Assembly: GCA_002339135.1 (NCBI GenBank)
Contig: DDJR01000048.1
Location: 29,787-93,786, forward strand
Direction of reading: 5' to 3'
DNA length: 64,000 nt
DNA from: Flavobacteriales bacterium UBA2619
Lineage (GTDB): Bacteria; Bacteroidota; Bacteroidia; Flavobacteriales_D; Sanyastnellaceae
Positions 1 through 8,785 of this stretch are shown one piece after another. The translations under genes were made by a program, and so were the position numbers. Every line of letters begins with the position of its first letter. Position 1 is the first letter of the stretch. The notes beneath the pieces were generated by a model. That model had not been told where the DNA came from, ran no database searches, and saw only the letters and a list, made by a program, of their open reading frames with translations.

Positions 1-1383
1 CTCTTTTTCTACAAGCTTGGCTGCAGGATCAGCGGATCCAGAAATTTCTTTTCGGAAAATAATTTCCGCAGCTCCCTTGGCTCCCATGACCGCAATCTCA
101 GCCGTAGGCCAGCTGTAAACCATGTCTGCTCCTATGTTTCGACTGTTCATTACATCGTAAGCTCCACCATAAGCCTTGCGTGTGATTACAGTAATTCTCG
201 GGACTGTAGCTTCAGAGAAAGCGTACAGTAGTTTCGCTCCATTTGTAATGATCCCATTCCATTCTTGATCAGTCCCCGGAAGGAATCCAGGCACATCTTC
301 TAAAACAAGAAGTGGAACATTAAAAGCGTCACAGGTTCTAACGAACCTTGCCGCTTTCCTTGAAGCATGGATGTCTAAAACTCCGGCAAGAAATGCAGGT
401 TGGTTAGCAACAATGCCAATTGAACGTCCACCCAAACGAGCGAAACCGACAACAATGTTTTCAGCATAATCTTTTTGGACTTCTAAAAAAGTATGCTCAT
501 CCGCAAGTTCAGAAATGACCTCACGAACATCATAAGGTTGCTGAGCATTCTCTGGAATGATCGAGTCTAGTTTTTCACGCTTCTCACTTGTGGATACATA
601 AGGTAAGAGCATGGCATTCTCTTCACAATTTTGGGGTAAAAAAGAAAGGATTTTCTTTGCTTGATCGATGGCCGCAGCTTCGTGCGGAGCTGTAAAATGC
701 GTCACACCCGATTTTGTTGCATGGGCTTTCGCACCTCCAAGCTCTTCTGAAGTAACCTCCTCGTGCGTCACCGTTTTCACAACATTGGGTCCGGTCACAA
801 ACATGTATGAAGAACCCTCCACCATAAATGTAAAGTCGGTCAATGCTGGAGAATAAACTGCACCTCCTGCACAAGGACCAAGTATAAGCGACAATTGCGG
901 GACAACACCACTGGCTTGAACATTGCGGTGAAAGATGTCTGCATATCCACCTAAACTCACTACGCCCTCCTGTATCCTAGCGCCCCCACTGTCGTTCAAA
1001 CCCACTACTGGAGCTCCATTTTCAAGGGCAAGATCCATGATTTTACAGATTTTTTCTGCGTGTGCTTCTGCAAGAGAGCCCCCAAGCACTGTAAAGTCTT
1101 GACTGAAAACATAGATGAGTCTGCCGTTTACCTTACCGTAACCTGTCACCACACCATCCCCTAGAAACTTCTGCTTGTCCAGTCCGAAATTCGTGGAACG
1201 GTGAGTTACAAGCATGCCCAATTCCTCAAAAGTCCCCGGGTCCACTAGCAAACTGATGCGTTCTCGAGCAGTGAGTTTGCCTTTCGCGTGTTGGGCTTCT
1301 ATCCGCTTCTCGCCACCCCCTAAAAGGGCCTCGGCACGCATATTCTTAAGTCGATCAGTTGGCGTTTCTTGCTTGTTTCCCAT
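1..1383 (-). CDS. Acyl-CoA carboxylase, beta (carboxyltransferase) subunit, 3' end cut by window
   Basis: Biotin-dependent carboxyltransferase, most likely the propionyl-/methylmalonyl-CoA type: it moves CO2 from carboxybiotin to a short acyl-CoA in the cytoplasm. The first 461 residues are present and the gene runs off the left edge; the family is usually 510-520 residues. It starts [16 protein letters not shown] and carries the expected two crotonase-fold halves, with GGARIQEGV and [16 protein letters not shown] in the N half and [17 protein letters not shown] followed by [19 protein letters not shown] in the C half. The ATG lies four bases after a TAAATTAG element (1395-1388). The biotinylated partner subunit is not in the window. 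The family is secure; the exact acyl-CoA is inferred from overall resemblance. Confidence 0.93.
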   Translation of the reverse strand, partial: MGNKQETPTDRLKNMRAEALLGGGEKRIEAQHAKGKLTARERISLLVDPGTFEELGMLVTHRSTNFGLDKQKFLGDGVVTGYGKVNGRLIYVFSQDFTVLGGSLAEAHAEKICKIMDLALENGAPVVGLNDSGGARIQEGVVSLGGYADIFHRNVQASGVVPQLSLILGPCAGGAVYSPALTDFTFMVEGSSYMFVTGPNVVKTVTHEEVTSEELGGAKAHATKSGVTHFTAPHEAAAIDQAKKILSFLPQNCEENAMLLPYVSTSEKREKLDSIIPENAQQPYDVREVISELADEHTFLEVQKDYAENIVVGFARLGGRSIGIVANQPAFLAGVLDIHASRKAARFVRTCDAFNVPLLVLEDVPGFLPGTDQEWNGIITNGAKLLYAFSEATVPRITVITRKAYGGAYDVMNSRNIGADMVYSWPTAEIAVMGAKGAAEIIFRKEISGSADPAAKLVEKE

Positions 1384-1387
1384 ATCG

Positions 1388-1395
1388 CTAATTTA
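1388..1395 (-). promoter_or_regulatory. Weak -7-like element for the acyl-CoA carboxylase gene
   Basis: On the minus strand this reads TAAATTAG, one base off the Bacteroidota -7 consensus TAnnTTTG, and ends four bases before the ATG at 1383. It is supported mainly because the same four-base distance recurs at aspS, lysS, sufA and rlmN. Confidence 0.35.
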
Positions 1396-1548
1396 CTGCA
1401 TCGTCCTGAAGATTTAATACCCCTGTTTATAAATACCTGTTTTCGTGGTGCTTTTTTACAAGCCAAAGCAAGGAAGTTCAGTTTATATTTATACTGCACA
1501 AAAGCGACGGAAGAAGAAAATATAAATGATTGAAAAATACGTTAAACG

Positions 1549-2139
1549 ATGAAAATCACTTTTTATTTTCTCAGCATTCTCATGCTTTTCATCTTGATGA
1601 CTTCGTGTCAAAAGACTGGCCTTTTAACTCGATATGGAATTTTCCATGTGAAGAACGACTCTACCGTTACGATGAATGGGGTCATCGGAGGAAGAACCGA
1701 CAATCAGTTTAACAATCTCCTGAAGAATCACACAAATCTTAGATGGATTGAACTTGGATACTGTCCTGGATCTAAGGATGATGAAGTGAATTTAGTTGTT
1801 GCGAAACAGATGCATGATTTGGGGATAAACACACAGGTTTCTTCTGCTTCTGAAATCGCATCTGGTGCAGTTGATTTTTTTTTAGCCGGCAACAAAAGAA
1901 TTGTAAACTCAGGGGCTCAAATTGGTGTTCATTCTTGGGCTGGCGACAACAAAGTTCCTGCTGAATTAAAGGTTGATGCCATTGAGCATGATTTGTACAT
2001 TAATTTCTACAAATCAGTTGGCATGTCCGATTCTGAAGCTAGAGAATTTTACTTCTTTACCATCCTATCTGCAGAGTCGAACGACATCCATTGGATGACT
2101 TCTGAAGAGATAAAACACTTCGATATGGCAACTGACTGA
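1549..2139 (+). CDS. Lipoprotein with ClpP/crotonase-like serine hydrolase fold
   Basis: 196 residues. A type II signal peptide ends in MTSC with the lipidated Cys at residue 20, so the protein should be anchored in the periplasm or at the outer membrane. The rest resembles the predicted periplasmic ClpP-class proteins (COG3904-like): VAKQMHDLGI, then SASEIASGAVDFFLAGNKR with Ser105 at the position of the ClpP nucleophile, and SGAQIGVHSW with His128 where the second triad residue is expected. In ClpP-like folds such proteins cleave peptides; here the activity and substrate are unknown. It is followed by small plus-strand genes of unrelated type. The fold assignment rests on motif order, not on a search. 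Confidence 0.6.
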   Translation: MKITFYFLSILMLFILMTSCQKTGLLTRYGIFHVKNDSTVTMNGVIGGRTDNQFNNLLKNHTNLRWIELGYCPGSKDDEVNLVVAKQMHDLGINTQVSSASEIASGAVDFFLAGNKRIVNSGAQIGVHSWAGDNKVPAELKVDAIEHDLYINFYKSVGMSDSEAREFYFFTILSAESNDIHWMTSEEIKHFDMATD

Positions 2140-2211
2140 ATGAGTAAATGGTCGCAGAGGTCTAAGAGGAAAGACTACACAAAGGCATAAAAAGCTATCA
2201 AAGAAAATAAA

Positions 2212-2781
2212 ATGGCCTTGACAAATAAAAACATCACAAGCACAAATATCCCTTTCACGAATCACCGATTGCTCTATTTTTCGATTGGATCTACTTTAGG
2301 TATGTTCTTCTACGTGAAATGTTTTTTAAGTGATTTCAGCAACTGCTTCTTGCTCGATACGGGCGCAAATTCATTGGGTCTTTCTTTTTACTACACCCTC
2401 GATATGGTTCAGACCTTCTTTGAAGAAAGGACTCGAACACAACTACTTTGCTACCGACAATTCCTTCAAATTTGGGACACTTTATTTGCCTTTATTTACA
2501 CTTTAATGTACGCCTCGTGGATGATGTACTTCTTGAAAAATAAGCGACTATTTTTGATCATTCCTGTTCTTGCGATGTGTGCTGATTGGGCAGAAAATTA
2601 CGTTGAGATGTTGATGCTAGAAACCTATTTAAATTCAAGTCCAATCTCCGAATCATTTGTTTCTTTGGGGTCTGGCATCAATTCATGTAAATGGTTGTTG
2701 TCAATTCTCACATATCTCATCATTCTGATTGGAATGATGAGCTCATTAAAAATATTTTTTACAAAATCCAAGCTGGGTTAA
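2212..2781 (+). CDS. Small integral membrane protein of unknown function
   Basis: 189 residues, not recognised. About four hydrophobic segments can be seen: near residues 20-40 (LLYFSIGSTLGMFFYV), 90-110 (LFAFIYTLMYASWMMYF), 113-130 (LFLIIPVLAMCADW) and 160-182 (WLLSILTYLIILIGMM). The DWAENYVEMLML stretch after the third segment is acidic and could face a pore or binding site, but this is speculation. It ends 41 bases before the VF530-type gene and may share a transcript with it. Confidence 0.6.
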   Translation: MALTNKNITSTNIPFTNHRLLYFSIGSTLGMFFYVKCFLSDFSNCFLLDTGANSLGLSFYYTLDMVQTFFEERTRTQLLCYRQFLQIWDTLFAFIYTLMYASWMMYFLKNKRLFLIIPVLAMCADWAENYVEMLMLETYLNSSPISESFVSLGSGINSCKWLLSILTYLIILIGMMSSLKIFFTKSKLG

Positions 2782-2822
2782 ATTCAATTTCAGCCTCACA
2801 TTTAGAAAACATAACAGTAAAT

Positions 2823-3185
2823 ATGGACATACATGACGATCACAACGACGAGTCAACTGACCAACCCATGCAAACACATGAACATTCTGATGGCGAGTTC
2901 AAAGCAAAGACGAATGAAGAATTGAATGAAAAGAACCCCGCCAGACTCAAAAGAAAACAAGCAACTGAAGAGCAACTCAACAATCCATTGCATGGAGTAA
3001 AGCTCGCACAAATTTTAGAACGTCTTGTCGACCATTATGGCTGGGAGTATCTGGCTGACCGTGTCAACATTCGGTGTTTCATGTACAACCCTACGATGAA
3101 ATCAAGCGTCCGGTTTTTAAGAAGAATGCCTTGGGCTCGAGAGCATGTAGAGGACATCTACTTAGAGATGTTGGAAGACCGCTAG
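2823..3185 (+). CDS. VF530/DUF2132 family protein
   Basis: 120 residues from the ATG at 2823. The C-terminal 65 residues match the VF530 (DUF2132) family: NNPLHGVKLAQILERLVDHY, then GWEYLADRVNIRCFMYNPTM and KSSVRFLRRMPWAREHVEDI. The family is a small alpha/beta fold described as double-stranded DNA binding, with no settled role. The N-terminal 55 residues are charged (His/Asp/Glu rich, then Lys/Arg) and probably disordered. A longer frame opens at 2691, but that part lies inside the upstream membrane-protein gene and has no family similarity, so I took the later start. Confidence 0.82.
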   Translation: MDIHDDHNDESTDQPMQTHEHSDGEFKAKTNEELNEKNPARLKRKQATEEQLNNPLHGVKLAQILERLVDHYGWEYLADRVNIRCFMYNPTMKSSVRFLRRMPWAREHVEDIYLEMLEDR

Positions 3186-3194
3186 AAGAAATTC

Positions 3195-3656
3195 ATGAAA
3201 GAACTTCACTTTAGAACAGCAACTTTAGAAGACCTCCCGGTCTTGTACGATTTCGAACAGGGCATCATTCAAACTGAAAGGCCTTTTGACGAAACGTTAA
3301 GATCGACTCACATCAATTATTATGATCTTGAAGCTTTGATTGAATCAGCCGATTCAGAAGTCATTGTCGCAGTCCATCAAAAAGAAATTATAGGATCGTC
3401 ATATGTGAGTTTCAAGAAAGCTGCTCCATATTTAAAGCACACTTATTTCGCCTATTTGGGTTTTATGTATGTTAAGCCTGAATACAGAGGCAAAGGAGTT
3501 AGCAATAGAATCACCGAAGAAATTAAAAATTTGGCGCGAAATAAAAACATCACTGAATTGCGTTTAGATGTATATCATGACAACAATTCAGCCATCAGGG
3601 CATACGAAAAAGCGGGATTGAAAAGACACATCACCACGATGAGAATTGAACTTTAG
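3195..3656 (+). CDS. GNAT family N-acetyltransferase
   Basis: 153 residues, one GNAT domain. The N terminus, FRTATLEDLPVLYDFEQGII, is typical strand 1 plus helix 1. The acetyl-CoA pyrophosphate loop is visible as YVKPEYRGKGVSNRI (motif Q/RxxGxG/A), followed by LRLDVYHDNNSAIRAYEKAG, the usual motif B region. It transfers an acetyl group from acetyl-CoA to an amine that cannot be named from sequence. It begins nine bases after the VF530-type gene and is probably cotranscribed with it. It is convergent with the DtxR-type regulator. Confidence 0.88.
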   Translation: MKELHFRTATLEDLPVLYDFEQGIIQTERPFDETLRSTHINYYDLEALIESADSEVIVAVHQKEIIGSSYVSFKKAAPYLKHTYFAYLGFMYVKPEYRGKGVSNRITEEIKNLARNKNITELRLDVYHDNNSAIRAYEKAGLKRHITTMRIEL

Positions 3657-3720
3657 AGGAATGCTTGTGGAGGGGAACCAAGGGTACCGAGCGTATTTTC
3701 TTTATCCTGAAAATCGAGCA

Positions 3721-4380
3721 TCACATTCTTTTAACCAGAAGACATTTACAGACATCAAAGGTTAAAACAAATTGAGAATTGTCTTGAAGACCGACGACAA
3801 TACTCTTGTCAAAACTTTCAATCTGCTGAACTTGCAAGTGGGTCCCAAGCGTTATTTTCTTTTTATTTAAAAACAACAACAATTCTTTTGAACTGTTCGC
3901 TAGAGCACATAACACAATGTTTTCTCCTTCTTTGATTGACGTTAAATTAATGTGGTTTGATTTTGAAATCTTTCCGTTTTTATCTGGAATGGGAGAGCCG
4001 TGGGGATCCTTTGTGGGGAAACCCAGAATTTCATCCATTCTGTCAAAGAATATCTCTGAGTTCAGATGTTCCATCTCTTCTGCAATGTCATGAACCTCTT
4101 CCCACCCAAATCCCATCACTTCAGATAAAAACATTTCTGCCAACCTGTGCTTTCTGACAATTAACGCTCCTATTTTTTCTCCCTTCGCTGTAAGTTTTAA
4201 AGGCTTGTACTTTTGGTAAAGCACCCAACCCTTCTTCTCCATTTTATTGACCATGTTGTTCGCCGTAGGCTTGCTGACATTAATCTGATTGGAAAGTTCA
4301 GTGATAGACACTTCAACATTTTTTTGGCTTAGGAAAAAAATGGCTTTTAAGTAGTTTTCTTTAATTTGTGTCGGCATCAA
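3721..4380 (-). CDS. DtxR/MntR-family metal-dependent transcriptional regulator
   Basis: 219 residues in three parts: a winged helix-turn-helix (about 5-65, with SITELSNQINVSKPTANNMV), a metal-binding dimerisation domain (65-140, with EEMEHLNSEIFFDRMDEIL and the family signature DPHGSPIP), and a C-terminal FeoA/SH3-like domain (150-219). Family members bind Fe2+ or Mn2+ and then repress uptake genes by binding palindromes. Here the gene is divergent from a TonB receptor, and an 18-bp perfect palindrome lies between them, so the receptor is the likely target. Whether the metal is iron or manganese cannot be read from sequence. The ATG at 4377 is an equally possible start (MPTQ instead of MMPTQ). 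Confidence 0.9.
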   Translation of the reverse strand: MMPTQIKENYLKAIFFLSQKNVEVSITELSNQINVSKPTANNMVNKMEKKGWVLYQKYKPLKLTAKGEKIGALIVRKHRLAEMFLSEVMGFGWEEVHDIAEEMEHLNSEIFFDRMDEILGFPTKDPHGSPIPDKNGKISKSNHINLTSIKEGENIVLCALANSSKELLLFLNKKKITLGTHLQVQQIESFDKSIVVGLQDNSQFVLTFDVCKCLLVKRM

Positions 4381-4394
4381 TTCCTTTTGTAGAA

Positions 4395-4402
4395 CGAATA
4401 TA
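4395..4402 (-). promoter_or_regulatory. -7-like element for the DtxR-type regulator gene
   Basis: Reads TATATTCG on the minus strand, one base from TAnnTTTG, 14 bases before the ATG. The palindrome at 4426-4443 is 23 bases upstream of it, so a bound regulator could also affect its own gene. Confidence 0.4.
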
Positions 4403-4425
4403 GAAAATATCTGAACAAGTTGTAG

Positions 4426-4443
4426 TGTTAGACTAGTCTAACA
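4426..4443. promoter_or_regulatory. Putative DtxR/MntR operator, 18-bp perfect palindrome
   Basis: TGTTAGACTAGTCTAACA is identical to its own reverse complement. It lies in the 94-base divergent gap between the regulator and the TonB receptor. It sits between a TTG at 4420-4422 and the -7 element TATATTTG at 4447-4454, so a bound repressor would cover the receptor promoter. DtxR-type operators are palindromes with TTAG...CTAA halves, which this shares. Confidence 0.75.
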
Positions 4444-4446
4444 TAT

Positions 4447-4454
4447 TATATTTG
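4447..4454 (+). promoter_or_regulatory. -7 promoter element of the TonB receptor gene
   Basis: TATATTTG matches the Bacteroidota consensus TAnnTTTG exactly. A TTG at 4420-4422 is a possible -33 element, 24 bases upstream, which is at or just beyond the long end of the usual spacing. The ATG follows 20 bases later. Confidence 0.6.
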
Positions 4455-4474
4455 CATCACAAAACAATTTTTCT

Positions 4475-6787
4475 ATGAAGTTTATAACTACCGCCTTGTC
4501 ACTGCTGCTATTTTTTAACCACATCAATGCACAGACAGGAGAAGTAACAGGGGTTGTCAAAGTGGACAACCAAAAACAAGGATTTGCAACTGTTTCAATT
4601 GAAACTGTGCCCATGGTTGGAGCCATCACAAAAGCAGATGGGACCTATCTATTCGATAAAATTCCTTATGCGACATATAAAGTCTCAGCTTCATATGTGG
4701 GTTTTAAGAAGCAAGAAAAAACAGTTACTATTGACGCAAGCAATCCCTCATTGGTCCTAAATTTTAATTTAAACGAAAGTTTAAACACGCTCAATGAAGT
4801 CGTCGTTACTGGAACGAAAACCTATAAAAGACAAACAAACTCACCAGTCATCGTGAATTTAATTAACAGCAAAACATTGGACAACGTACAAGCGTGCAAT
4901 TTATCTGAAGGATTGAAATTTCAACCAGGCTTAAGGGTTGAAACAAATTGCCAAACATGCAACTACACCCAATTAAGAATGAATGGTTTGGCTGGAGGGT
5001 ATTCTCAAATACTCGTAAACGGTCGGCCAATATTCAGTCCTTTAACTGGCCTATATGGATTAGAGCAACTCCCGACCAACATGATTGAACGCATTGAAAT
5101 TGTCAGGGGAGCTGGATCCTCGCTGTACGGGTCAAGTGCAATTGGAGGCACTGTGAATGTCATCACAAAAACCCCCAAGCAGAATTCACATGAATTAAAT
5201 TCATTCTATCAAAATATAAATGGTCGCGCAAATGACAAAGTGCTTAGTGGCAACGCATCGTTGGTTTCAGAGAATAAAAATTCAGGCTTAACTCTGTTTG
5301 TGAACCACCGAGAACGTGGTTTATATGATCACAATGACGATCTTTTTTCTGAGCTCCCCCAACTGGAAAACACCTCATTTGGAACCAACATTTTCTTTCT
5401 GCCTAGGGAAAACCAAAAACTAGAAATCAGCCTGAGCAATTTAAATGAGACTAGATATGGTGGCGAAATGGTCGAGATGCCAGCATACTTGACACAACAA
5501 TCAGAAGAAAGAATGCACAAGGTGTGGATGGGTAGTGTTGATTATCAGATAAATTTCAACGATGAAAGATCTTCTTTGATTGCCTACTTTGCCTCTCAAA
5601 ATACGAAAAGAAAACACTACACAGGAATTTTCCCTGACGAAGAAACGGAAATACAGTCGCACATTGAAAACCCACCATACGGAACATCAAACACCACAAC
5701 TCTTCAAGGGGGAGCGCAGTTAAATCACAAGGTTTACGACTTTATTAAAGGCACAAACACATTTATATTGGGCAGCGAATATGTTGTAGATGATGTGTTT
5801 GATGAGATTTCTACTTACAACTATTTGATCGACCAAAACACCACAGACTTGGGAGTGTTTGTTCAAAGTGATTGGGAGCTGTCACCTTCGACAAGCGTGC
5901 TCTCGGGTGTGAGAATGGACAAACACAATTTAATTGACGAGCTGGTCTTTAGCCCTAGAGCCTCTTTGCTCTATAAATACAAATCCAACACACAATTTCG
6001 AATCAATTACGGCACGGGTTTTAGAGCGCCACAAGCTTTTGATACAGATTTACATATTGCATTTGCAGGCGGAGGTGTTTCGCGGGTGTCTTTGTCCCCG
6101 AATTTAACCCCTGAAAAATCTCAGAGCTTGAGCACATCCATCAACTATGACAAACCCAGCGAGAGGTTTATTGCTGGTTTCACATTGGAAGGGTTTTACA
6201 CTAGGTTAAATGACGCGTTTTATTTACAACCTGTGGGGGAGGATGATTTTGGCGCTCTGTTTGAAAAACGAAATGGACAAGGAGCCACAGTAAAGGGGCT
6301 CACCTTAGAGCTAAGAGCCAACTACGACAAGAAGCTGCAATTTGAAACTGGACTGACAGTTCAATCAAGCAAATTCGATGAAAAAATAGAATATATTGAG
6401 GGAGTAGAGGGCTTGAGAGAGTTTACAAGAACACCCTCAGAATATGGCTTTTCAACGCTGTCGTTCACTCCAAACAACAAAGTAAATGCCAACATAAATT
6501 ACATCTATACCGGTAAAATGAAGATTCCACACTTTGCAGGAGCACCAAATCAGTTAATTGATGAAATGTTTACATCCAATTCCTATTCAGAATTAAGCGC
6601 GAAATTTGGATATACCATTCAACTGAACCAAATGCAATCAGCCATTGAATTGTATGGTGGTCTCAAAAACATCTTCAATTCATATCAAGACAATTTTGAT
6701 GTCGGGAAAAACAGAGACAGCAATTTTGTTTTTGGCCCCTCACTTCCGAGGACAGTGTATTTCGGAATTAAATTGATGTCAAAATAG
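4475..6787 (+). CDS. TonB-dependent outer-membrane receptor, probably for a metal chelate
   Basis: 770 residues. The signal peptide is about 1-19 (cleaved near HINA/Q). Next come a carboxypeptidase-regulatory-like domain (about 22-105, with VTGVVKV...YKVSASYVGF), a plug (about 108-225, with LNEVVVTGTKTY, GAGSSLYGSSAIGGTVNVIT) and a beta barrel to the C terminus, which ends in an aromatic-rich strand (TVYFGIKLMSK). The plug has Cys141 plus a NCQTCNY motif (Cys159, Cys162), which I recall from a Bacteroidota receptor group often found beside DtxR-type regulators. Such receptors import large ligands using TonB energy. Control by the divergent metal regulator points to iron, haem or manganese; the ligand is inferred only. 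Confidence 0.9.
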   Translation: MKFITTALSLLLFFNHINAQTGEVTGVVKVDNQKQGFATVSIETVPMVGAITKADGTYLFDKIPYATYKVSASYVGFKKQEKTVTIDASNPSLVLNFNLNESLNTLNEVVVTGTKTYKRQTNSPVIVNLINSKTLDNVQACNLSEGLKFQPGLRVETNCQTCNYTQLRMNGLAGGYSQILVNGRPIFSPLTGLYGLEQLPTNMIERIEIVRGAGSSLYGSSAIGGTVNVITKTPKQNSHELNSFYQNINGRANDKVLSGNASLVSENKNSGLTLFVNHRERGLYDHNDDLFSELPQLENTSFGTNIFFLPRENQKLEISLSNLNETRYGGEMVEMPAYLTQQSEERMHKVWMGSVDYQINFNDERSSLIAYFASQNTKRKHYTGIFPDEETEIQSHIENPPYGTSNTTTLQGGAQLNHKVYDFIKGTNTFILGSEYVVDDVFDEISTYNYLIDQNTTDLGVFVQSDWELSPSTSVLSGVRMDKHNLIDELVFSPRASLLYKYKSNTQFRINYGTGFRAPQAFDTDLHIAFAGGGVSRVSLSPNLTPEKSQSLSTSINYDKPSERFIAGFTLEGFYTRLNDAFYLQPVGEDDFGALFEKRNGQGATVKGLTLELRANYDKKLQFETGLTVQSSKFDEKIEYIEGVEGLREFTRTPSEYGFSTLSFTPNNKVNANINYIYTGKMKIPHFAGAPNQLIDEMFTSNSYSELSAKFGYTIQLNQMQSAIELYGGLKNIFNSYQDNFDVGKNRDSNFVFGPSLPRTVYFGIKLMSK

Positions 6788-6812
6788 CCCCGACTGCTTT
6801 GGGCATCGGAAG

Positions 6813-8201
6813 CTATGCAGGCACTTGTAACAAGTTCGGAGTTTGATCAACAAAGTCTTCGAGAGCTTGAAAGAAATTCAAAATGTCGTGCTTTGTGTTG
6901 TTCGCATTAATGGTAACCAAACGTACAAAGGTGTCGTTATTAAAAGAACCAAACCCCACAACAGCAACTTGATGCTCATAAAGAGCCGTGCAAAGTGTTG
7001 TTGGGTCAATGTTCTTGTAATTAAAGCAGATTGAGATCGATTCATCAAAACTGTATAACGTATAATCTTTGTTTTTTCTCACGTAATCGCGAGCTACATC
7101 TGCCAAAGTAAATTGTTGATCTACAATTTCACTCAGACCTTTTGTTCCAACGGATTTCCATAGAGTCCAAAACTTCAAAGCGTCGTTTCTTCTTCCGCAT
7201 TGAAAAGATGTTTTACCTAGGTTGAAATCGTCACCATCGGTTTGGTACAAATAATCTGCTTCATTGTTAAAAGAATCATGCAAGTGCTTTTTATCGTTCA
7301 CTAAGATGACCGAACATGTCAGCGGTGTGCCAATCATCTTGTGAGCGTTGTAGCTAAAAGAGTCTGACCGTTCTATTCCGTCTACAAGATGTTTGACCTT
7401 GTCACTGAAAATCACGCTCCCACAATACGCTCCATCTACATGAAGCCATATTTTGTATTTTTCAGTGATGTCCGCAATTTGATCTATGGGGTCAAAGGCT
7501 CCCAAAACTGTTGTCCCTGCTGTCGCGTTGACGTAAGTAGGAACAAACCCATTGCTGAGGTCTTCGGCAATTTGTGCTTCCAGTTTCTCAGGAATCATTC
7601 GCCCTTTTGAATCTGCTTGAATATATCGAATGTTTTTTCTTCCGATACCGGCAAAACTCGCATTCTTGTCATTCGAATAATGAGATTCTTCCGAAGTGTA
7701 AATGACCATCGGCTTCGACATGCCTCTGTCTTTGCAATCTTGGTCCATAAAGTCACGTGCCATCACCAAGGCCATGTAGTTGCTCATTGAACCTCCGGTT
7801 GGAAAAGTTCCATTGCTTTGCGCACCATAACCAACAATGTCGCAAGACTGTCTGATGATTTCCTGTTCAATCCCCACTTGCGGCCCAGCAACTTTGTAGG
7901 TATACATGCTGTTATTGAGCATCACAGCAAGTAAATCACCTAAAACAGCTTTCCCCTGTCTTCCCCCAAAAAGCTGGTTGAAAAATAATTTTGTGGCTGT
8001 TTTTGGGGTCGACACAAGAACATCTTTCAGAACATGTTTAAACTCCTTGTCCACCATTGCCTCCGCACTTAGAGAAAGATCGATCGAATCGTAGAGTTTG
8101 TTTGAATCAATGCGTTCAGCTACGGGATGCTTTTCTTCTTCGTTTAATAAGACTTCAACCAATTCATTAAATAGAACCAAATCACTATGTATATCAGACA
8201 T
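6813..8201 (-). CDS. PLP-dependent group II decarboxylase, likely cysteine sulfinate decarboxylase
   Basis: 462 residues of the glutamate/cysteine-sulfinate/aspartate decarboxylase family. PLP-site residues are visible: FPTGGSMSNY, His174 in SEESHYS (stacks on PLP), Asp256 in WLHVDGAY and the Schiff-base Lys288 in SYNAHKMIG. Long stretches resemble animal cysteine sulfinate decarboxylase, for example FFNQLFGG, SGTTVLGAFDP-like ATAGTTVLGAFDP, EADYLYQ and QCGRRNDALKFW. It lies 23 bases behind a cysteine dioxygenase gene, whose product is cysteine sulfinate. The reading is that it makes hypotaurine plus CO2. Aspartate 1-decarboxylase (beta-alanine) or glutamate decarboxylase activity cannot be excluded from sequence alone. 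Confidence 0.82.
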   Translation of the reverse strand: MSDIHSDLVLFNELVEVLLNEEEKHPVAERIDSNKLYDSIDLSLSAEAMVDKEFKHVLKDVLVSTPKTATKLFFNQLFGGRQGKAVLGDLLAVMLNNSMYTYKVAGPQVGIEQEIIRQSCDIVGYGAQSNGTFPTGGSMSNYMALVMARDFMDQDCKDRGMSKPMVIYTSEESHYSNDKNASFAGIGRKNIRYIQADSKGRMIPEKLEAQIAEDLSNGFVPTYVNATAGTTVLGAFDPIDQIADITEKYKIWLHVDGAYCGSVIFSDKVKHLVDGIERSDSFSYNAHKMIGTPLTCSVILVNDKKHLHDSFNNEADYLYQTDGDDFNLGKTSFQCGRRNDALKFWTLWKSVGTKGLSEIVDQQFTLADVARDYVRKNKDYTLYSFDESISICFNYKNIDPTTLCTALYEHQVAVVGFGSFNNDTFVRLVTINANNTKHDILNFFQALEDFVDQTPNLLQVPA

Positions 8202-8224
8202 TAAATTTATGTGTTTTATTCAAA

Positions 8225-8758
8225 TTAGATAACCGTGTCGTAGTTCAATGATTTGGGAACAAGTTTTCCCAAATCTGTATCAAAGTAATTGCAAACACGA
8301 ATCGGCTTGGCATAAAGGTGCAGAGACATCGTTCGTTTGTCAGACAAGTTTTCTAAACTGTGATATCCGAGAGAATCATCCATAAAAGAGAGGTCGCCAC
8401 TTTTAATCGTTGAGCAGTGAAACTTCCTGAGCGCACCAACAGGGTTTGCTTTGTAGATCGTTTCTCTCAATTCACCATCAATCACTTTCACCCAACATTC
8501 TTCTCCGCCGTGGTCGTGAATCGATGTGATTTGTCCTGCTTCCCAACAAAGCAGAATCAGTTCAAACTTTTCTGTATTTACAATACAATTTCTGGTATAT
8601 GTTTCATGTGACCATGAACAATACTTCTCAAAAGCAAGGCTTGGCATTTGAATAGAATGAATGATCTCTTCGTAGATCGATTTATCCTCTTCAGAAAGAG
8701 CAGAACACAAGTCATCTATTGATTGAAGTGTTGCTGGGTTTGATTCAGTAAGATTCAA
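8225..8758 (-). CDS. Cysteine dioxygenase, type I
   Basis: 177-residue cupin that oxidises L-cysteine to cysteine sulfinate with Fe2+ and O2. The iron ligands His81, His83 (SIHDHGGEECW) and His133 (LGYHSLEN) are present, as are Arg56 of YTRN (binds carboxylate) and Tyr149 of SLHLY. Cys88 falls exactly at the place of the animal Cys93 that forms the Cys-Tyr crosslink; many bacterial enzymes have Gly there. No ATG is available: the frame has a stop shortly upstream and begins with TTG at 8758 (MNLTES), so a TTG start is assigned. It is first in an operon with the PLP decarboxylase and is divergent from a symporter. Confidence 0.92.
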   Translation of the reverse strand: MNLTESNPATLQSIDDLCSALSEEDKSIYEEIIHSIQMPSLAFEKYCSWSHETYTRNCIVNTEKFELILLCWEAGQITSIHDHGGEECWVKVIDGELRETIYKANPVGALRKFHCSTIKSGDLSFMDDSLGYHSLENLSDKRTMSLHLYAKPIRVCNYFDTDLGKLVPKSLNYDTVI

Positions 8759-8785
8759 AATGGTGTGCCGCCTTTATTTGTTCAT

